Assembly: GCA_050012355.1 (NCBI GenBank)
Contig: JBEKHI010000027.1
Coordinates: forward strand, 1-36,849
DNA: 36,849 bases
Direction: 5' to 3'
DNA from: JBEKHI01 sp050012355
GTDB taxonomy: Bacteria > Actinomycetota > Actinomycetes > Streptosporangiales > Streptosporangiaceae
The position numbers were made by a program, and so were the translations under genes. Positions 24,798-33,100 of the stretch are shown piece by piece. The notes beneath the pieces were generated by a model that did not search any database, had not been told where the DNA came from, and saw nothing but the letters and a program-made list of their open reading frames with translations. Positions within the stretch are counted from its first letter, which is position 1, and every line of letters begins with the position of its first letter.

Positions 24798-26435
24798 CTA
24801 AAGCACGGCGTGGACGCGGCGCAGGACCTCGTCGGTGCCGAGCGCGCTGGCGACCTGGGCCAGGTCGGGGGAGCGGGTGCTGCCGGTAAGCAGGACCCGG
24901 ATCACCTGGGAAACCTCTTTCAACGACCCGGGGTATTTTTCAGGATCGGCTTTGTACTCCTTATTCGAAGCGGCGAAGCCGAGCCGCGTCGTAAGCTCCC
25001 TGATCTGCCCGAACCAGTCGACATCATGCCCGGGTGACACGTAGCTGTCGGCGAACCCAGCGGCAATCGCGCGCACCAGTTCCTCCGGAAGCCCAGCAAA
25101 CCGGGCATCCGACGGATCGGTCAGCACGTCGAAGATCTCCGGGAAGAAGTACCCGTACACCCGCCGGAAATCGGACCACTTGCGCAGGTCTTTGCGCGGG
25201 TTCTCGACGCCGACCCGTTCGATGTCCAGCGCCCGCAGCGCCAGTTCCCGCTCGGCGTTCAGCACCTCGACCAGAGAATCGTCGTACGTCAAAGCCCAAC
25301 CGCAAACCCGCGAGTAAATCTCGTCGCCCGACAGTCCGGCGACGTAATCCGCGCTGATGTCGTCCAGCTTGACCAGGTCGACCAGCGGCCCCGCGACGCC
25401 GAAGTCAGGCAGGGCGATCGGCGTGGCCAACGCCTCAGGAAGCGGCATTTCCGCCAGCCGCCCGTTCGCCAGCCCGCGCAGGTAGTACTCGACCGCCTGC
25501 GAGGGGAACCCCTCCGCGAAGTAGTACGACACGGTCGCTTCGGGATCGCGGCGCTTGGATAGCTTCCGCCGTGACTTCCCGTCCTGCTTCATCAGCGGCG
25601 CGATATGCGCATAACGCGGCCTCGGGAACCCGAGCGCGTCGAACAGCTGGTGGTGCAGCGGCACCGACGACAGCCACTCTTCCGCGCGGATCACCAGCGT
25701 CATCCGCATCAGGTGGTCGTCGACCGCGTGCGCGAGGTGATACGTGGGCAACCGGGGCGACGTCGATTTGAGAATGACCACGTCGTTGCGGTTGTCGTCC
25801 ATGGTCACGTCGCCGCGGATCTCGTCGTGGAAGGTGACCCGCTGCCCGGCCTGGCCGGGCGACCGGAACCGCACCACGTACGGCTGTCCCTCGGCCAGCG
25901 CGGTTTCTACGTCGGAGGTGGGAGCCTCGCGCCAGATCGCCCATCGCCCGTAGTAACCGGGGGGAGCACCGGTCGCCTTCTGCCGGGTGGCGATGTCAGC
26001 GAGCTGCTCCTTGGTGGCGAAGCACAGGTACGCCTTCCCTTGGCGCAGCATCTCCCTGACGTAGGTCAGGTAGATCCGTTCCCGGGCCGACTGCTCGTAG
26101 GGACCGTAGTCGCCACCGGGGCCGGCGCCCTCATCGGGACGGATGTCAAAGTACGCGAACGCCTCGGCGAACTGCTCAGCCGCCCCTTCAGTAACCCGGT
26201 TCTGATCCGTGTCTTCGATCCTGACCAGGTACTTTCCACCGGAATGCCGGGAGATGTCCTTGTCGATCATCGCGACGTAAACGCCGCCAATGTGCAGGTA
26301 CCCGGTCGGGCTGGGCGCAAAGCGCGTGATCTCCGCACTGGGCGGCAGATCACGCGGCGGGTAACGGTGCTCCCAGTGTTCCGCGGACTCAAGGTCGGCC
26401 GGGAACAGGGAGTCGATGAGGTCGTGGCTGAGCAT
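24798..26435 (-). CDS. gltX: Glutamyl-tRNA synthetase, atypical long form
   Basis: Class I synthetase charging tRNA-Glu (or also tRNA-Gln). The product is 545 residues from ATG 26435 (MLSHDLIDSLFPADL); in-frame upstream starts at 26471 and 26507 are less likely because the divergent aquaporin starts at 26513. Signature motifs are FAPSPTGYLHIGGVY (HIGH box HIGG), GGKYLVRIEDTDQNR and RRKLSKRRDPEATVSYY (KMSKS box LSKRR). The N-terminal extension before the HIGH box, the GPYEQSARERIYLTYV region and the KLSKRRDPEA style resemble the clostridial long GluRS rather than the usual actinobacterial enzyme. It could therefore be a second or transferred copy. The gene heads the leftward block gltX-sco-snf2-clc. 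Confidence 0.9.
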   Translation of the reverse strand: MLSHDLIDSLFPADLESAEHWEHRYPPRDLPPSAEITRFAPSPTGYLHIGGVYVAMIDKDISRHSGGKYLVRIEDTDQNRVTEGAAEQFAEAFAYFDIRPDEGAGPGGDYGPYEQSARERIYLTYVREMLRQGKAYLCFATKEQLADIATRQKATGAPPGYYGRWAIWREAPTSDVETALAEGQPYVVRFRSPGQAGQRVTFHDEIRGDVTMDDNRNDVVILKSTSPRLPTYHLAHAVDDHLMRMTLVIRAEEWLSSVPLHHQLFDALGFPRPRYAHIAPLMKQDGKSRRKLSKRRDPEATVSYYFAEGFPSQAVEYYLRGLANGRLAEMPLPEALATPIALPDFGVAGPLVDLVKLDDISADYVAGLSGDEIYSRVCGWALTYDDSLVEVLNAERELALRALDIERVGVENPRKDLRKWSDFRRVYGYFFPEIFDVLTDPSDARFAGLPEELVRAIAAGFADSYVSPGHDVDWFGQIRELTTRLGFAASNKEYKADPEKYPGSLKEVSQVIRVLLTGSTRSPDLAQVASALGTDEVLRRVHAVL

Positions 26436-26512
26436 GGTACGTAAAAGCCTACCGGGACACGGCCTTGTCATCGGCTGGTTACCTATAGTTCGTACGGGGT
26501 AAAGCATGACGC

Positions 26513-27361
26513 GTGAGTCAGATGATGCGGAAGTTCATCGCCGAATTGATCGGCACCGCGTTGCTCGTGTTCTTCGGTGCAGGCGCGGCAACGCTCAGTT
26601 TCGGGTTCCGTCTTGCCGGTTACAGCACGGCAGCGGGGATCGTCGCGACGGCGCTGACGTTCGGCCTGATACTCATGGCGCTGGTCGTCGTGATCGGCCC
26701 GATATCGGGTTGCCACGTAAACCCGGCCGTCACGCTGGGCGCCCTGGTAGCCGGCCGGCTCAACCTGATCGAGGCGGTCGAGTACTGGATCGCCCAGTTC
26801 GCCGGCGGCATCCTGGGTGCGCTGCTGCTCTGGGGGGTCGTGGCCCAGTCGCCGTTCTACAGTCGCTCGGTGGTCGGCCTCGGGGCGGACGGCTACGGTT
26901 CCGCCTCCATCCTGCGCGTGGGCTGGGGTGGCGCGTTCCTCGCCGAGGTGATCCTGACGGCGGTGTTCGTGCTGGTCGTACTGGTCGCCACCAGCAAGGT
27001 GGGCACCCGGACGATCGCCGCTATCACGATCGGGCTGTCGCTCGCCGTGGTGCACCTGATCGGCATCGCGATCGACGGTACCTCGGTCAACCCGGCTCGT
27101 AGCCTGGGCCCGGCCCTCATCCTTGGCGGGACCGCGCTCAATCAGGTGTGGCTGTTCATCGTCGCGCCGCTGGTCGGCGGCATCATCGGGGCCGGGATCA
27201 GCTACCTGATCTACCCCCGGCGCGTCGTGGCGGGCCTGGAGCCGGAGCCTTCACCGGTCCCGGCCTCGGCCGTGGCGCCCGCGACCACTCCCGCCGCGTC
27301 GGCCGCGGCCGAGGCCCGGCCCGCGGCCGCCCGCGACAGGCAGGACCGTCCTACCGAATGA
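26513..27361 (+). CDS. Aquaporin (MIP family, AqpZ-like)
   Basis: Six-helix membrane channel of 282 residues, GTG start at 26513. Both NPA boxes are intact (SGCHVNPAVT and GTSVNPARS). The selectivity filter looks like a water channel rather than a glycerol facilitator: a Phe in the first half, His in LAVVHLIGIAIDG, Thr in GTSVNPAR, and the Arg after the second NPA. After the last helix comes a 45-residue Pro/Ala-rich cytoplasmic tail, longer than in E. coli AqpZ. The gene is divergent from gltX and convergent with the SRPBCC gene, which it overlaps by 11 bases. Confidence 0.93.
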   Translation: MSQMMRKFIAELIGTALLVFFGAGAATLSFGFRLAGYSTAAGIVATALTFGLILMALVVVIGPISGCHVNPAVTLGALVAGRLNLIEAVEYWIAQFAGGILGALLLWGVVAQSPFYSRSVVGLGADGYGSASILRVGWGGAFLAEVILTAVFVLVVLVATSKVGTRTIAAITIGLSLAVVHLIGIAIDGTSVNPARSLGPALILGGTALNQVWLFIVAPLVGGIIGAGISYLIYPRRVVAGLEPEPSPVPASAVAPATTPAASAAAEARPAAARDRQDRPTE

Positions 27362-27803
27362 GACTCGCGTACCGCTCGAGCGTGTTGCCAGAACCGATCG
27401 CCGCGCGGATCATCGGGGCCATCTCGCCGTGCCGGTCCAGCTGCGTGTAGGTCGCGGACACCTCCGTCGCGGCGGGCCCGGCCGGCCGGAACTCGACGAC
27501 GACGACGCTCGCGTGGTCGTCGTCGGGTACCGGCCGCCACCCGGCCCCGACTCGCCACGTCACCGCCAGCCGAGCTGGCGGCGACCATTCCACGATCGTG
27601 CCCCGGACGACTACCGCGCCGTCCGCGCCTTGCTCGTAGAATCGCCCGTCCATCCAAGGTTCCATAACGACGATTTCCGAGCCAGGCAGGAACCGGTGCT
27701 CTTCCGGCAGCCATTCCGCCGCCCGCTCGGTGTAGACGCGGAACGCTTCCTGCGCGGACACCGGAACGGTGACCGCCACCCGTGGATCCGTCACGATCTG
27801 CAC
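27351..27803 (-). CDS. SRPBCC (AHSA1/START-like) domain protein
   Basis: The 150-residue product is a single hydrophobic-ligand-binding SRPBCC fold. It opens with VAVTVPVSAQEAFRVYTERAAEWLP, followed by DGRFYEQGADGAVVVRGTI and LAVTWRVGAGW, and ends in the long helix YTQLDRHGEMAPMIRAAI. AHSA1-type proteins bind small hydrophobic molecules; the ligand is unknown. It is divergent from a MarR regulator with a palindrome between them, so it is probably the regulated target. The start is ATG 27803, 12 bases from that palindrome. Confidence 0.88.
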   Translation of the reverse strand: MQIVTDPRVAVTVPVSAQEAFRVYTERAAEWLPEEHRFLPGSEIVVMEPWMDGRFYEQGADGAVVVRGTIVEWSPPARLAVTWRVGAGWRPVPDDDHASVVVVEFRPAGPAATEVSATYTQLDRHGEMAPMIRAAIGSGNTLERYASLIR

Positions 27804-27814
27804 CCTTCTCTAGA

Positions 27815-27833
27815 TAGTGGTGGTACACCACTA
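27815..27833. promoter_or_regulatory. MarR-type operator in divergent promoter
   Basis: TAGTGGTGGTACACCACTA is a 19-bp palindrome with perfect 8-bp arms around GTA, between the SRPBCC start (27803) and the marR start (27871). The nearby TAATATAGA may be a -10 element for marR. Size and symmetry suit a MarR dimer; binding is inferred. Confidence 0.75.
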
Positions 27834-27870
27834 ATATAGACCACCATCATCCGGGGTACGCTCGGTTTTC

Positions 27871-28323
27871 ATGCACGCGCCCGCCGATCTGCCGCCGCCA
27901 TCGACCTCGCGGCTGCGCTCCATGCTTGAGGTCAAGCTCGGCCTGCTCGAACTCGCCGACCGGCTACGGCAGAACTGGGTAGCGCACGCGGCGGCGGCCG
28001 GCCTGTCGACCGCCCAGGTGAACGCCCTGGTCGCGCTGACGCCCGGGGAGCCCGTCCCGATGCGCGCGCTGGCGACCAGGCTCGACTATGACGCCTCCAA
28101 CCTCAGCGTGCTAGTGGACAGGCTGGAAAACCGCGGGCTGGTCGATCGGCACCCCGACCCGGACGACCGCCGGGTCAAGGCCCTGGTGCTCACCGCCGAT
28201 GGCGAGCGAGTGCGGGCGGCGTTCTGGAGCGAGCTAGTCGCCGATCCCCAGCCGCTGGACCCGCTTTCCGACGCGGACCTGCGTTCGCTCGCCGTGCTGC
28301 TGGGCACCCTCGGCATCTCGTAG
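27871..28323 (+). CDS. MarR-family transcriptional regulator
   Basis: A 150-residue winged-helix repressor. The order is typical: helix 1 dimer part (LGLLELADRLRQNWVAHAAAAGLS), the recognition region MRALATRLDYDASNLSVLVDRLENRG, then the wing LVDRHPDPDDRRVKALVLTADG with the conserved DxRxxxLxLT pattern. It most likely controls itself and the divergent SRPBCC gene through the palindrome at 27815-27833. No clear ribosome site precedes ATG 27871. Confidence 0.93.
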   Translation: MHAPADLPPPSTSRLRSMLEVKLGLLELADRLRQNWVAHAAAAGLSTAQVNALVALTPGEPVPMRALATRLDYDASNLSVLVDRLENRGLVDRHPDPDDRRVKALVLTADGERVRAAFWSELVADPQPLDPLSDADLRSLAVLLGTLGIS

Positions 28324-28324
28324 C

Positions 28325-28360
28325 GGCATCTTGATGCCTTCCAATGGAGGCATTATGATG
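28325..28360. promoter_or_regulatory. Clustered inverted repeats upstream of vapB
   Basis: GGCATCTTGATGCC (28325-28338, perfect 6-bp arms) is followed by an imperfect repeat ATGCCTTCCA / TGGAGGCAT that includes the GGAGG ribosome site, and GCATTATGATGC (28350-28361). Such sites upstream of an RHH antitoxin are typical for autoregulation by the VapBC complex. The marR stop is immediately upstream, so part could also be its terminator. Confidence 0.5.
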
Positions 28361-28621
28361 CATGGTATGCGGACCACTTTGACGCTTGACGAGGATGTGT
28401 GGCGCCTGATCGAGGACCAGGTCCACCAGAGGAGGGCATCCGTGAAACAAGTCGTCAATGACGCACTCAGGGCGGCGCTCGCGCCCGCGCCGCAGAGGTC
28501 GGCTCCTTATCGGGTGCGAGTCCACCATGCCGCGCTGGCGCCCGGGCTGGACCTGGCCGGTTTCAATAAGCTCGCCGATGAGGTTGAGGACGAAGCCGTC
28601 ATCCGGCGAGCTGAGCAGTGA
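28358..28621 (+). CDS. vapB: VapB-type ribbon-helix-helix antitoxin
   Basis: The product is 87 residues from ATG 28358 (MHGMRTTLTLDED), with GGAGG seven bases upstream; ATG 28367 is an alternative. The N-terminal ribbon-helix-helix domain (MRTTLTLDEDVWRLIEDQV, then RASVKQVVNDALRAAL) binds DNA as a dimer. The C-terminal tail (LDLAGFNKLADEVEDEAVIR) should wrap and block the toxin. It overlaps the toxin start by four bases (GTGA), giving coupled synthesis. Confidence 0.88.
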   Translation: MHGMRTTLTLDEDVWRLIEDQVHQRRASVKQVVNDALRAALAPAPQRSAPYRVRVHHAALAPGLDLAGFNKLADEVEDEAVIRRAEQ

Positions 28622-29049
28622 TCATCCCCGATGTGAACCTCTTGCTGTACGCGGTCATCGATGCTTTTCCGCAGCATGACAAGGCGCGGTCGTGGTGGGA
28701 AGAAGCGGTGAACTCTATCGAGCTGGTCGGCTTGGCCGACCCAGCGGTCTTCGGGTTTCTGCGGATCTGCACCAACCCCCGGCTGATCAAGCCGCCGCTT
28801 TCTGTCGCGGAGGCCGCGGACCACGTCGAGGGCTGGCTCGCGGAGCCGAACATATGCCGGGCGGTGCCGGGTCCGCATCACCATGACCTAGCGCTCGGAT
28901 TCTTGCGCTCGGCCGGCACGGCGAGCAACCTCACCACCGACGCGCAGCTCGCGGCGATCGCTATCGAGAATGACGCGACCGTCTACTCCAACGACTCAGA
29001 CTTCGCGCGCTTCGATGGTGTCAAGTGGATCAACCCGCTGGCGGCATAG
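28618..29049 (+). CDS. vapC: VapC-type PIN-domain ribonuclease toxin
   Basis: A PIN-domain endoribonuclease of 143 residues, GTG start inside the antitoxin stop. Acidic metal-binding residues are visible: D5 (IPDVNLLLYAV), D108 (LTTDAQLAAIA) and D126/D128 (YSNDSDFARF). The conserved segment FGFLRICTNPRL marks the mycobacterial-type VapC group that cuts tRNA or rRNA. The exact target is unknown. The 3' end overlaps that of the convergent GlxA-type regulator gene by 20 bases. Confidence 0.92.
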   Translation: MIIPDVNLLLYAVIDAFPQHDKARSWWEEAVNSIELVGLADPAVFGFLRICTNPRLIKPPLSVAEAADHVEGWLAEPNICRAVPGPHHHDLALGFLRSAGTASNLTTDAQLAAIAIENDATVYSNDSDFARFDGVKWINPLAA

Positions 29050-29995
29050 CCACCACCTGGGTGAAACGGCGGCGGTAGGACTGCGGGCTGATGCCCAGCC
29101 GGCGGGTGAAGTGGCGGCGTAGCATCTGCGGGGTCAGACCGCACTCGGCGGCGATCTGATCGATTCCGCGATCGGTGCGTTCCAGCACTTCCTGCGCCTT
29201 GGTCAGCCGCTGGCTGGTAAGCCACTGGTGCGGGGTGGTTCCGGTGCGCGCGCCAAACCAGCGGGCGAATGTCCGCGGCGCCATGTTCATCTGGCGCGCC
29301 ATGTCGGTGACCGTGATCAGGTCGCCGAGCCGGCACAGCGCCCACTCGTGCAAGGCGGCGAGGTCAGCCCCGTCATCGGCCGGCATCGGGACCGCGAACT
29401 GGGCCTGGCCGCCCTCGCGGTGCGGGGCGACTACCATCCGGCGGGCCACCTCGTTGGCCACTGCGGCGCCATGTTCCAGCCGCAGGACATGCAGGCAGGC
29501 ATCGATGCCGGCCGCGGTCCCGGCGCTCGTGATGACCTGACCATCGTCGACGTACAGCACGCCGGGATCGACCTTCACCTTCGGATAGCGGGCCGCCAGC
29601 TCCGCCGCGTACATCCAGTGCGTGGTCGCCCGCCTGCCGTCCAGCAGCCCAGCCGCCGCGAGCACGAAGGCGCCGCTGCAGTGGCTGAGAACCCGCCCGC
29701 CCCGCGCCACCACCGCGCGCAGCGCGTCGAGCACCGGCTCCGGCGGCGGGGTCGCGACGCCGTCCCAGCACACCACGATCGCGAGGTCGGCAGAACGCAG
29801 CCGGTCAAGGCCGTGCTCCACGAGGATCGGCAGGCCGGTGTCGGTCCTGATCAGGCCGGGCCGGTGCGCCGCGACGGCGTAGTCGTAGCGAGGAAGGCCC
29901 TCGGCGCTGCGATCGCACCCGAAGACCTCCGAGGTCACGCCGAGGCCGAACGACGAGACGCCCTCATAGGCGAGGACCGTGACGGAGGACAGCAT
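29030..29995 (-). CDS. GlxA-family regulator (DJ-1/PfpI domain plus AraC-type HTH)
   Basis: The product is 321 residues from ATG 29995 (MLSSVTVLAYEGVSSFGLGV). The N-terminal half is a class I glutamine amidotransferase-like (DJ-1/PfpI) sensor, with the nucleophile-elbow-like VLSHCSGAFVLAAAGLL. The C-terminal 100 residues hold two AraC-type helix-turn-helix motifs (ITVTDMARQMNMAPRTFARWF, and the second around QIAAECGLTPQMLRRHF). Such proteins are usually activators of adjacent transport or catabolic genes. It is divergent from the EamA exporter with only about 20 bases between start codons, so the two promoters must overlap the coding regions or one mRNA is leaderless. Confidence 0.9.
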   Translation of the reverse strand: MLSSVTVLAYEGVSSFGLGVTSEVFGCDRSAEGLPRYDYAVAAHRPGLIRTDTGLPILVEHGLDRLRSADLAIVVCWDGVATPPPEPVLDALRAVVARGGRVLSHCSGAFVLAAAGLLDGRRATTHWMYAAELAARYPKVKVDPGVLYVDDGQVITSAGTAAGIDACLHVLRLEHGAAVANEVARRMVVAPHREGGQAQFAVPMPADDGADLAALHEWALCRLGDLITVTDMARQMNMAPRTFARWFGARTGTTPHQWLTSQRLTKAQEVLERTDRGIDQIAAECGLTPQMLRRHFTRRLGISPQSYRRRFTQVVAMPPAG

Positions 29996-30015
29996 AGGCA
30001 GGAAAGTACCGCTAA

Positions 30016-30981
30016 ATGTCATTCCTGCCAATGGCGGATGGCGGCGCGAGCGGCCAGGCTTGGAAGGTGAAGCAACGGACTGCTGTCTCGCGCCCGGCGG
30101 ACTCATCGTCGCGGCCGGTTGGCGCGTGGGCGGCGCTGCTCGTGGTCTGGGTCGTCTGGGGCTCGACCTACGTCGCGATCCGGATAGGGGACCGGAGCAT
30201 CCCCCCGCTGGCGATGGCGGCCGTGCGGTACCTGGCAGCCGGTGCACTGCTGTACCCGGTCGCGCGGCTACGCGGCGGTACTAAGCGGCCAACTGGCAGG
30301 CAGTGGGCGGGGATGGCGGTCGTCGGGACGATGCTCCTCGCGTTCGGCAACGGCGGGGTCTCCTACGCGGAGCGGATCCTGCCCGCCGGACTCGCCGCGC
30401 TGCTGGTGGCAAGCGTCCCGTTCTGGATGGCGCTGGCCGACCTAGTGCTTAACAAGCGCCAGCTCCGGCCAGTCGGCTGGCTAGCCTTGGTCCTCGGGCT
30501 GGCGGGGATCGCGATCCTCGCCCAGCCGCACGGCGGCGGTACGGTCGTACCTATCCTCGTCGTGCTCGGCGCCAGCCTGAGCTGGGGTATCGGCTCGGTG
30601 CTGGCTGGCAAGCTGCCCGCACCGCCAGACCCGCTGCTTGGCAGCGCGATGGAGATGCTGGCCGGCGGGGCCGTGCTCGTCGCGCTGGCCGGGGCGACCG
30701 GAGAGATCAAGCCAGTCCACCCAAGCGGCGAGTCGCTGCTCGCCCTGCTGTACCTGATCGGCCCCGGCTCGCTGCTCGCCCTGACCTGTTACGTCATCGC
30801 GCTACGGCGGCTGCCCGTATCGACCGTGTCCACCTACGCTTACGTCAACCCGGTGGTGGCGGTCGGCCTCGGAACTCTCCTCCTCGGTGAGCGCCTGACC
30901 TGGATCACCGCCGTCGGTGGCGTCATCGTGGTGGCCTCGGTCGCACTGCTACTCACCAACGGCAAAGGAGAAGGGCAATGA
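30016..30981 (+). CDS. EamA-family (DMT) transporter
   Basis: An inner-membrane exporter of 321 residues with ten predicted helices in two EamA repeats. The first is AALLVVWVVWGSTYVAIRIG to FWMALADLVLNKRQL; the second spans about residues 180-315 and has SLSWGIGSVLAGKLP, VSTYAYVNPVVAVGLGTLLL and GERLTWITAVGGVIVVASV. The substrate is unknown (family: amino acids, metabolites, drugs). The start is uncertain: ATG 30016 (used here), ATG 30031 or GTG 30067, since the first 35 residues are not membrane sequence. The stop overlaps the start of the next gene (ATGA). Confidence 0.9.
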   Translation: MSFLPMADGGASGQAWKVKQRTAVSRPADSSSRPVGAWAALLVVWVVWGSTYVAIRIGDRSIPPLAMAAVRYLAAGALLYPVARLRGGTKRPTGRQWAGMAVVGTMLLAFGNGGVSYAERILPAGLAALLVASVPFWMALADLVLNKRQLRPVGWLALVLGLAGIAILAQPHGGGTVVPILVVLGASLSWGIGSVLAGKLPAPPDPLLGSAMEMLAGGAVLVALAGATGEIKPVHPSGESLLALLYLIGPGSLLALTCYVIALRRLPVSTVSTYAYVNPVVAVGLGTLLLGERLTWITAVGGVIVVASVALLLTNGKGEGQ

Positions 30982-31283
30982 TAGCGAGGATCTGGCGCGG
31001 CGTGGTCCGTGCTGAGGACGCCGAAGCCTATGCGCGGTACGTTCAAGAAACCGGTATCGACGGTTACGAGAAGACCCCGGGGAATCGCGGCGCCTGGCTG
31101 CTGTGGCAGACCGGGGAAGACCGGACCGAGATCGTCACACTGAGCTTCTGGGAATCCAAGGCCGCGATCGCGGGCTTCGCCGGGCAGGACATCCAACGCG
31201 CCGTGTTCTACCCCGAGGATGACCGTTTCCTCGTCGAACGTGACCTCACGGTGCGCCACTACGAGGTCGGAGAATTCCGCTAA
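30978..31283 (+). CDS. ABM-like (antibiotic biosynthesis monooxygenase fold) small protein
   Basis: A 101-residue ferredoxin-like fold protein: MIARIWRGVVRAEDAEAYARYV at the start, then GAWLLWQTGEDRTEIVTLSFW and ESKAAIAGFAG in the centre, ending VERDLTVRHYEVGEF. The pattern matches ABM/DUF4286-like dimeric barrels used by small monooxygenases and heme-degrading proteins. No specific catalytic residue can be named. AAAGGAGA lies before the ATG, which overlaps the EamA stop by four bases, so the two are coupled. Confidence 0.75.
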   Translation: MIARIWRGVVRAEDAEAYARYVQETGIDGYEKTPGNRGAWLLWQTGEDRTEIVTLSFWESKAAIAGFAGQDIQRAVFYPEDDRFLVERDLTVRHYEVGEFR

Positions 31284-31552
31284 CCGCGTCCGTCGGCCGC
31301 CTGCGCGGCTACCCGGCGGCCTGGACTGGCCCGTCGGCAGGATAACGGTAACTAGCCGTCGGTCGGCGACGGCATGTTTCCACTATCTTGTCTCGTTGCC
31401 GGGTGCCGCGCGGGTGTATAGGCGGCGTCGCGGAAACCCCTTATTTGTTACTCCCGGTTATAGGCGCGGCGACACATCGTGAATAGCCAGAGGTTAAACC
31501 GCAAGCACTGACGTGCGGAGACTCCGCCATCTTGGCTTGCTCCGCATCACGG

Positions 31553-32443
31553 TCAAGAACTCGCCTGGTACTCGTACACGGTGGTGGCCACCTCGCAGAC
31601 GCCCGGCTGGACGATCTCGACGCGCAGCACTCCGGTCGCGACGTCGTAATCGACGCCTTCCGGCTCGAATGTGCCAGAGCAATCGCTCGACTCCGGGATC
31701 GAGCCGAGGTCGGTTACCGTGCCGGTGACGGTCGTGCCGTTCAGCGGTGCGGCGAGGGTGATCTCGATAAGCGGCATCGGGTTGCTGAAGATGGTCTCGC
31801 TGGCGTCATCGGACGCGCAGATCAGCTCGGTCGCGGTGATGAAGTCGCAGCCCTGGATGTCGTTGACCGGGGTACTCAGGTTGATGTAGCCGGACAGGTC
31901 CAGCGTGCCGCCGGAGGTGCCCGTCGAGCTGTTCAGGTACGGGGCGGGGAAGATCTGCAGGTTGGTCTGCGTGCCCCAGGTGCCGGAGACCAGCCACTGA
32001 GTGTCCGGCGAGATCGCGTCGAACGAGTTGTTGTACAGCTCCCCGGAGACCAGCGTGTGCGTGTACTCGTAGGTCGCGCCCGACGGTGTGGTGACCAGGT
32101 ACATCTTCGGGTCGCCGCCGCTGGCCGCCTGATAGGCGTCGATGATGTACCCGTCGGCGGAGTCCGGATCGCCGATGTGCGTCCAGCCTTGCGCGTACTG
32201 GGTGAGCGGGATGGACAGCAAGCCGCGGTACAGCTCGTACGGGGTGCCGCCGGGCGGATCCACCGTCGCGACTCCCTCGCCGGCCGTCAGGGAGTCCTCT
32301 AGGTAGCTGCCGGTCTGTGTCCACCCGGCGATTCCGGTTGTGGACTCGGGGGTGATCAGGGTAGCCGCGTGGGCCGGAGCGGCCAGCGCGGACACGGGTA
32401 GCAGGATGGCGAGCGCGATTATCACGTAGCGCATCATCTTCAT
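31553..32443 (-). CDS. Secreted protein of unknown function
   Basis: The product is 296 residues from ATG 32443 (MKMMRYVIIALAILLPVSAL), with AGGG nearby. A clear Sec signal peptide has its cleavage site at APAHA-ATL (about residue 26). The mature part is acidic and rich in Thr, Ser, Gly and Tyr, with beta-rich segments (TPSGATYEYTHTLVSGELYN, GGTLDLSGYINLSTPV) and four Cys in two pairs that could form disulfides (CDF/LIC and SDC/GVC). This looks like an extracellular beta-sandwich or propeller-like protein. No enzyme motif or family recognised. The upstream in-frame extension to 32761 is antisense to DUF488 and is rejected. Confidence 0.8.
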   Translation of the reverse strand: MKMMRYVIIALAILLPVSALAAPAHAATLITPESTTGIAGWTQTGSYLEDSLTAGEGVATVDPPGGTPYELYRGLLSIPLTQYAQGWTHIGDPDSADGYIIDAYQAASGGDPKMYLVTTPSGATYEYTHTLVSGELYNNSFDAISPDTQWLVSGTWGTQTNLQIFPAPYLNSSTGTSGGTLDLSGYINLSTPVNDIQGCDFITATELICASDDASETIFSNPMPLIEITLAAPLNGTTVTGTVTDLGSIPESSDCSGTFEPEGVDYDVATGVLRVEIVQPGVCEVATTVYEYQASS

Positions 32444-32513
32444 GACCCTATGGTCTATCGCGACAGTGAGCCTCCGGTAGCGAATACATGAACATCGCAC
32501 TAGGCTGCCCGGC

Positions 32514-33038
32514 ATGCTGCTGACCTTCGGGCACGGCACCGACACTGCCCAGCGATGTGCCGGGCTGCTGGCGGGCGCCGGCGTCGGCTCCGTGGTGGAC
32601 ATCAGGATCGCGCCGGGCAGCCGCCGGAATCCGCAGTTCGCCCGGGTGGAGCTGGAACGCTGGCTGCCCGAGGCGGGCATCGGGTACCGGTGGGAGAAAC
32701 GCCTCGGCGGATTCCGCGAGCCGAGCGCCGGCAATCCGGACCTGGCATGGCGGGAGGACATGTTCCGCGGCTATGCGGAGTACATGCGTACCGAGCCGTT
32801 CCGCGCCGCCATCGACCTAGTCCTTCAGGAAGAGCGGGTCGCGGTGATGTGCTCAGAAAGCCTGTGGTGGCGCTGCCACCGCCGCTTGGTGGCGGACTTC
32901 GTCTCGGTTGCCCGCAGCGTCGCGGTCCGGCATCTCATGCATGACGGCCGCCTCGAGGAGCATCAGCCGTCACCCGGCCTGCGGCAGCGGGAAGACGGCC
33001 TGTTGGTCTACGACGGCGGCCAGGCCACGCTGTTGTGA
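32514..33038 (+). CDS. DUF488 domain protein
   Basis: A 174-residue cytoplasmic protein with the family's GHGTDTAQRCAGLL, VVDIRIAPGSRRNPQF, RWEKRLGGFRE and MCSESLWWRCHRRLVADF segments. The last has the conserved Cys and HRR that suggest a metal or nucleotide site. Function is unestablished. It is divergent from the secreted protein, with 70 bases between starts, and convergent with the DUF2470 gene. Confidence 0.9.
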   Translation: MLLTFGHGTDTAQRCAGLLAGAGVGSVVDIRIAPGSRRNPQFARVELERWLPEAGIGYRWEKRLGGFREPSAGNPDLAWREDMFRGYAEYMRTEPFRAAIDLVLQEERVAVMCSESLWWRCHRRLVADFVSVARSVAVRHLMHDGRLEEHQPSPGLRQREDGLLVYDGGQATLL

Positions 33039-33100
33039 TCAGGATTGACTCGGAGCACCAGGTCACGGCGTTATGGTCAAAAGGGTGTTAGGTAGGTTCG

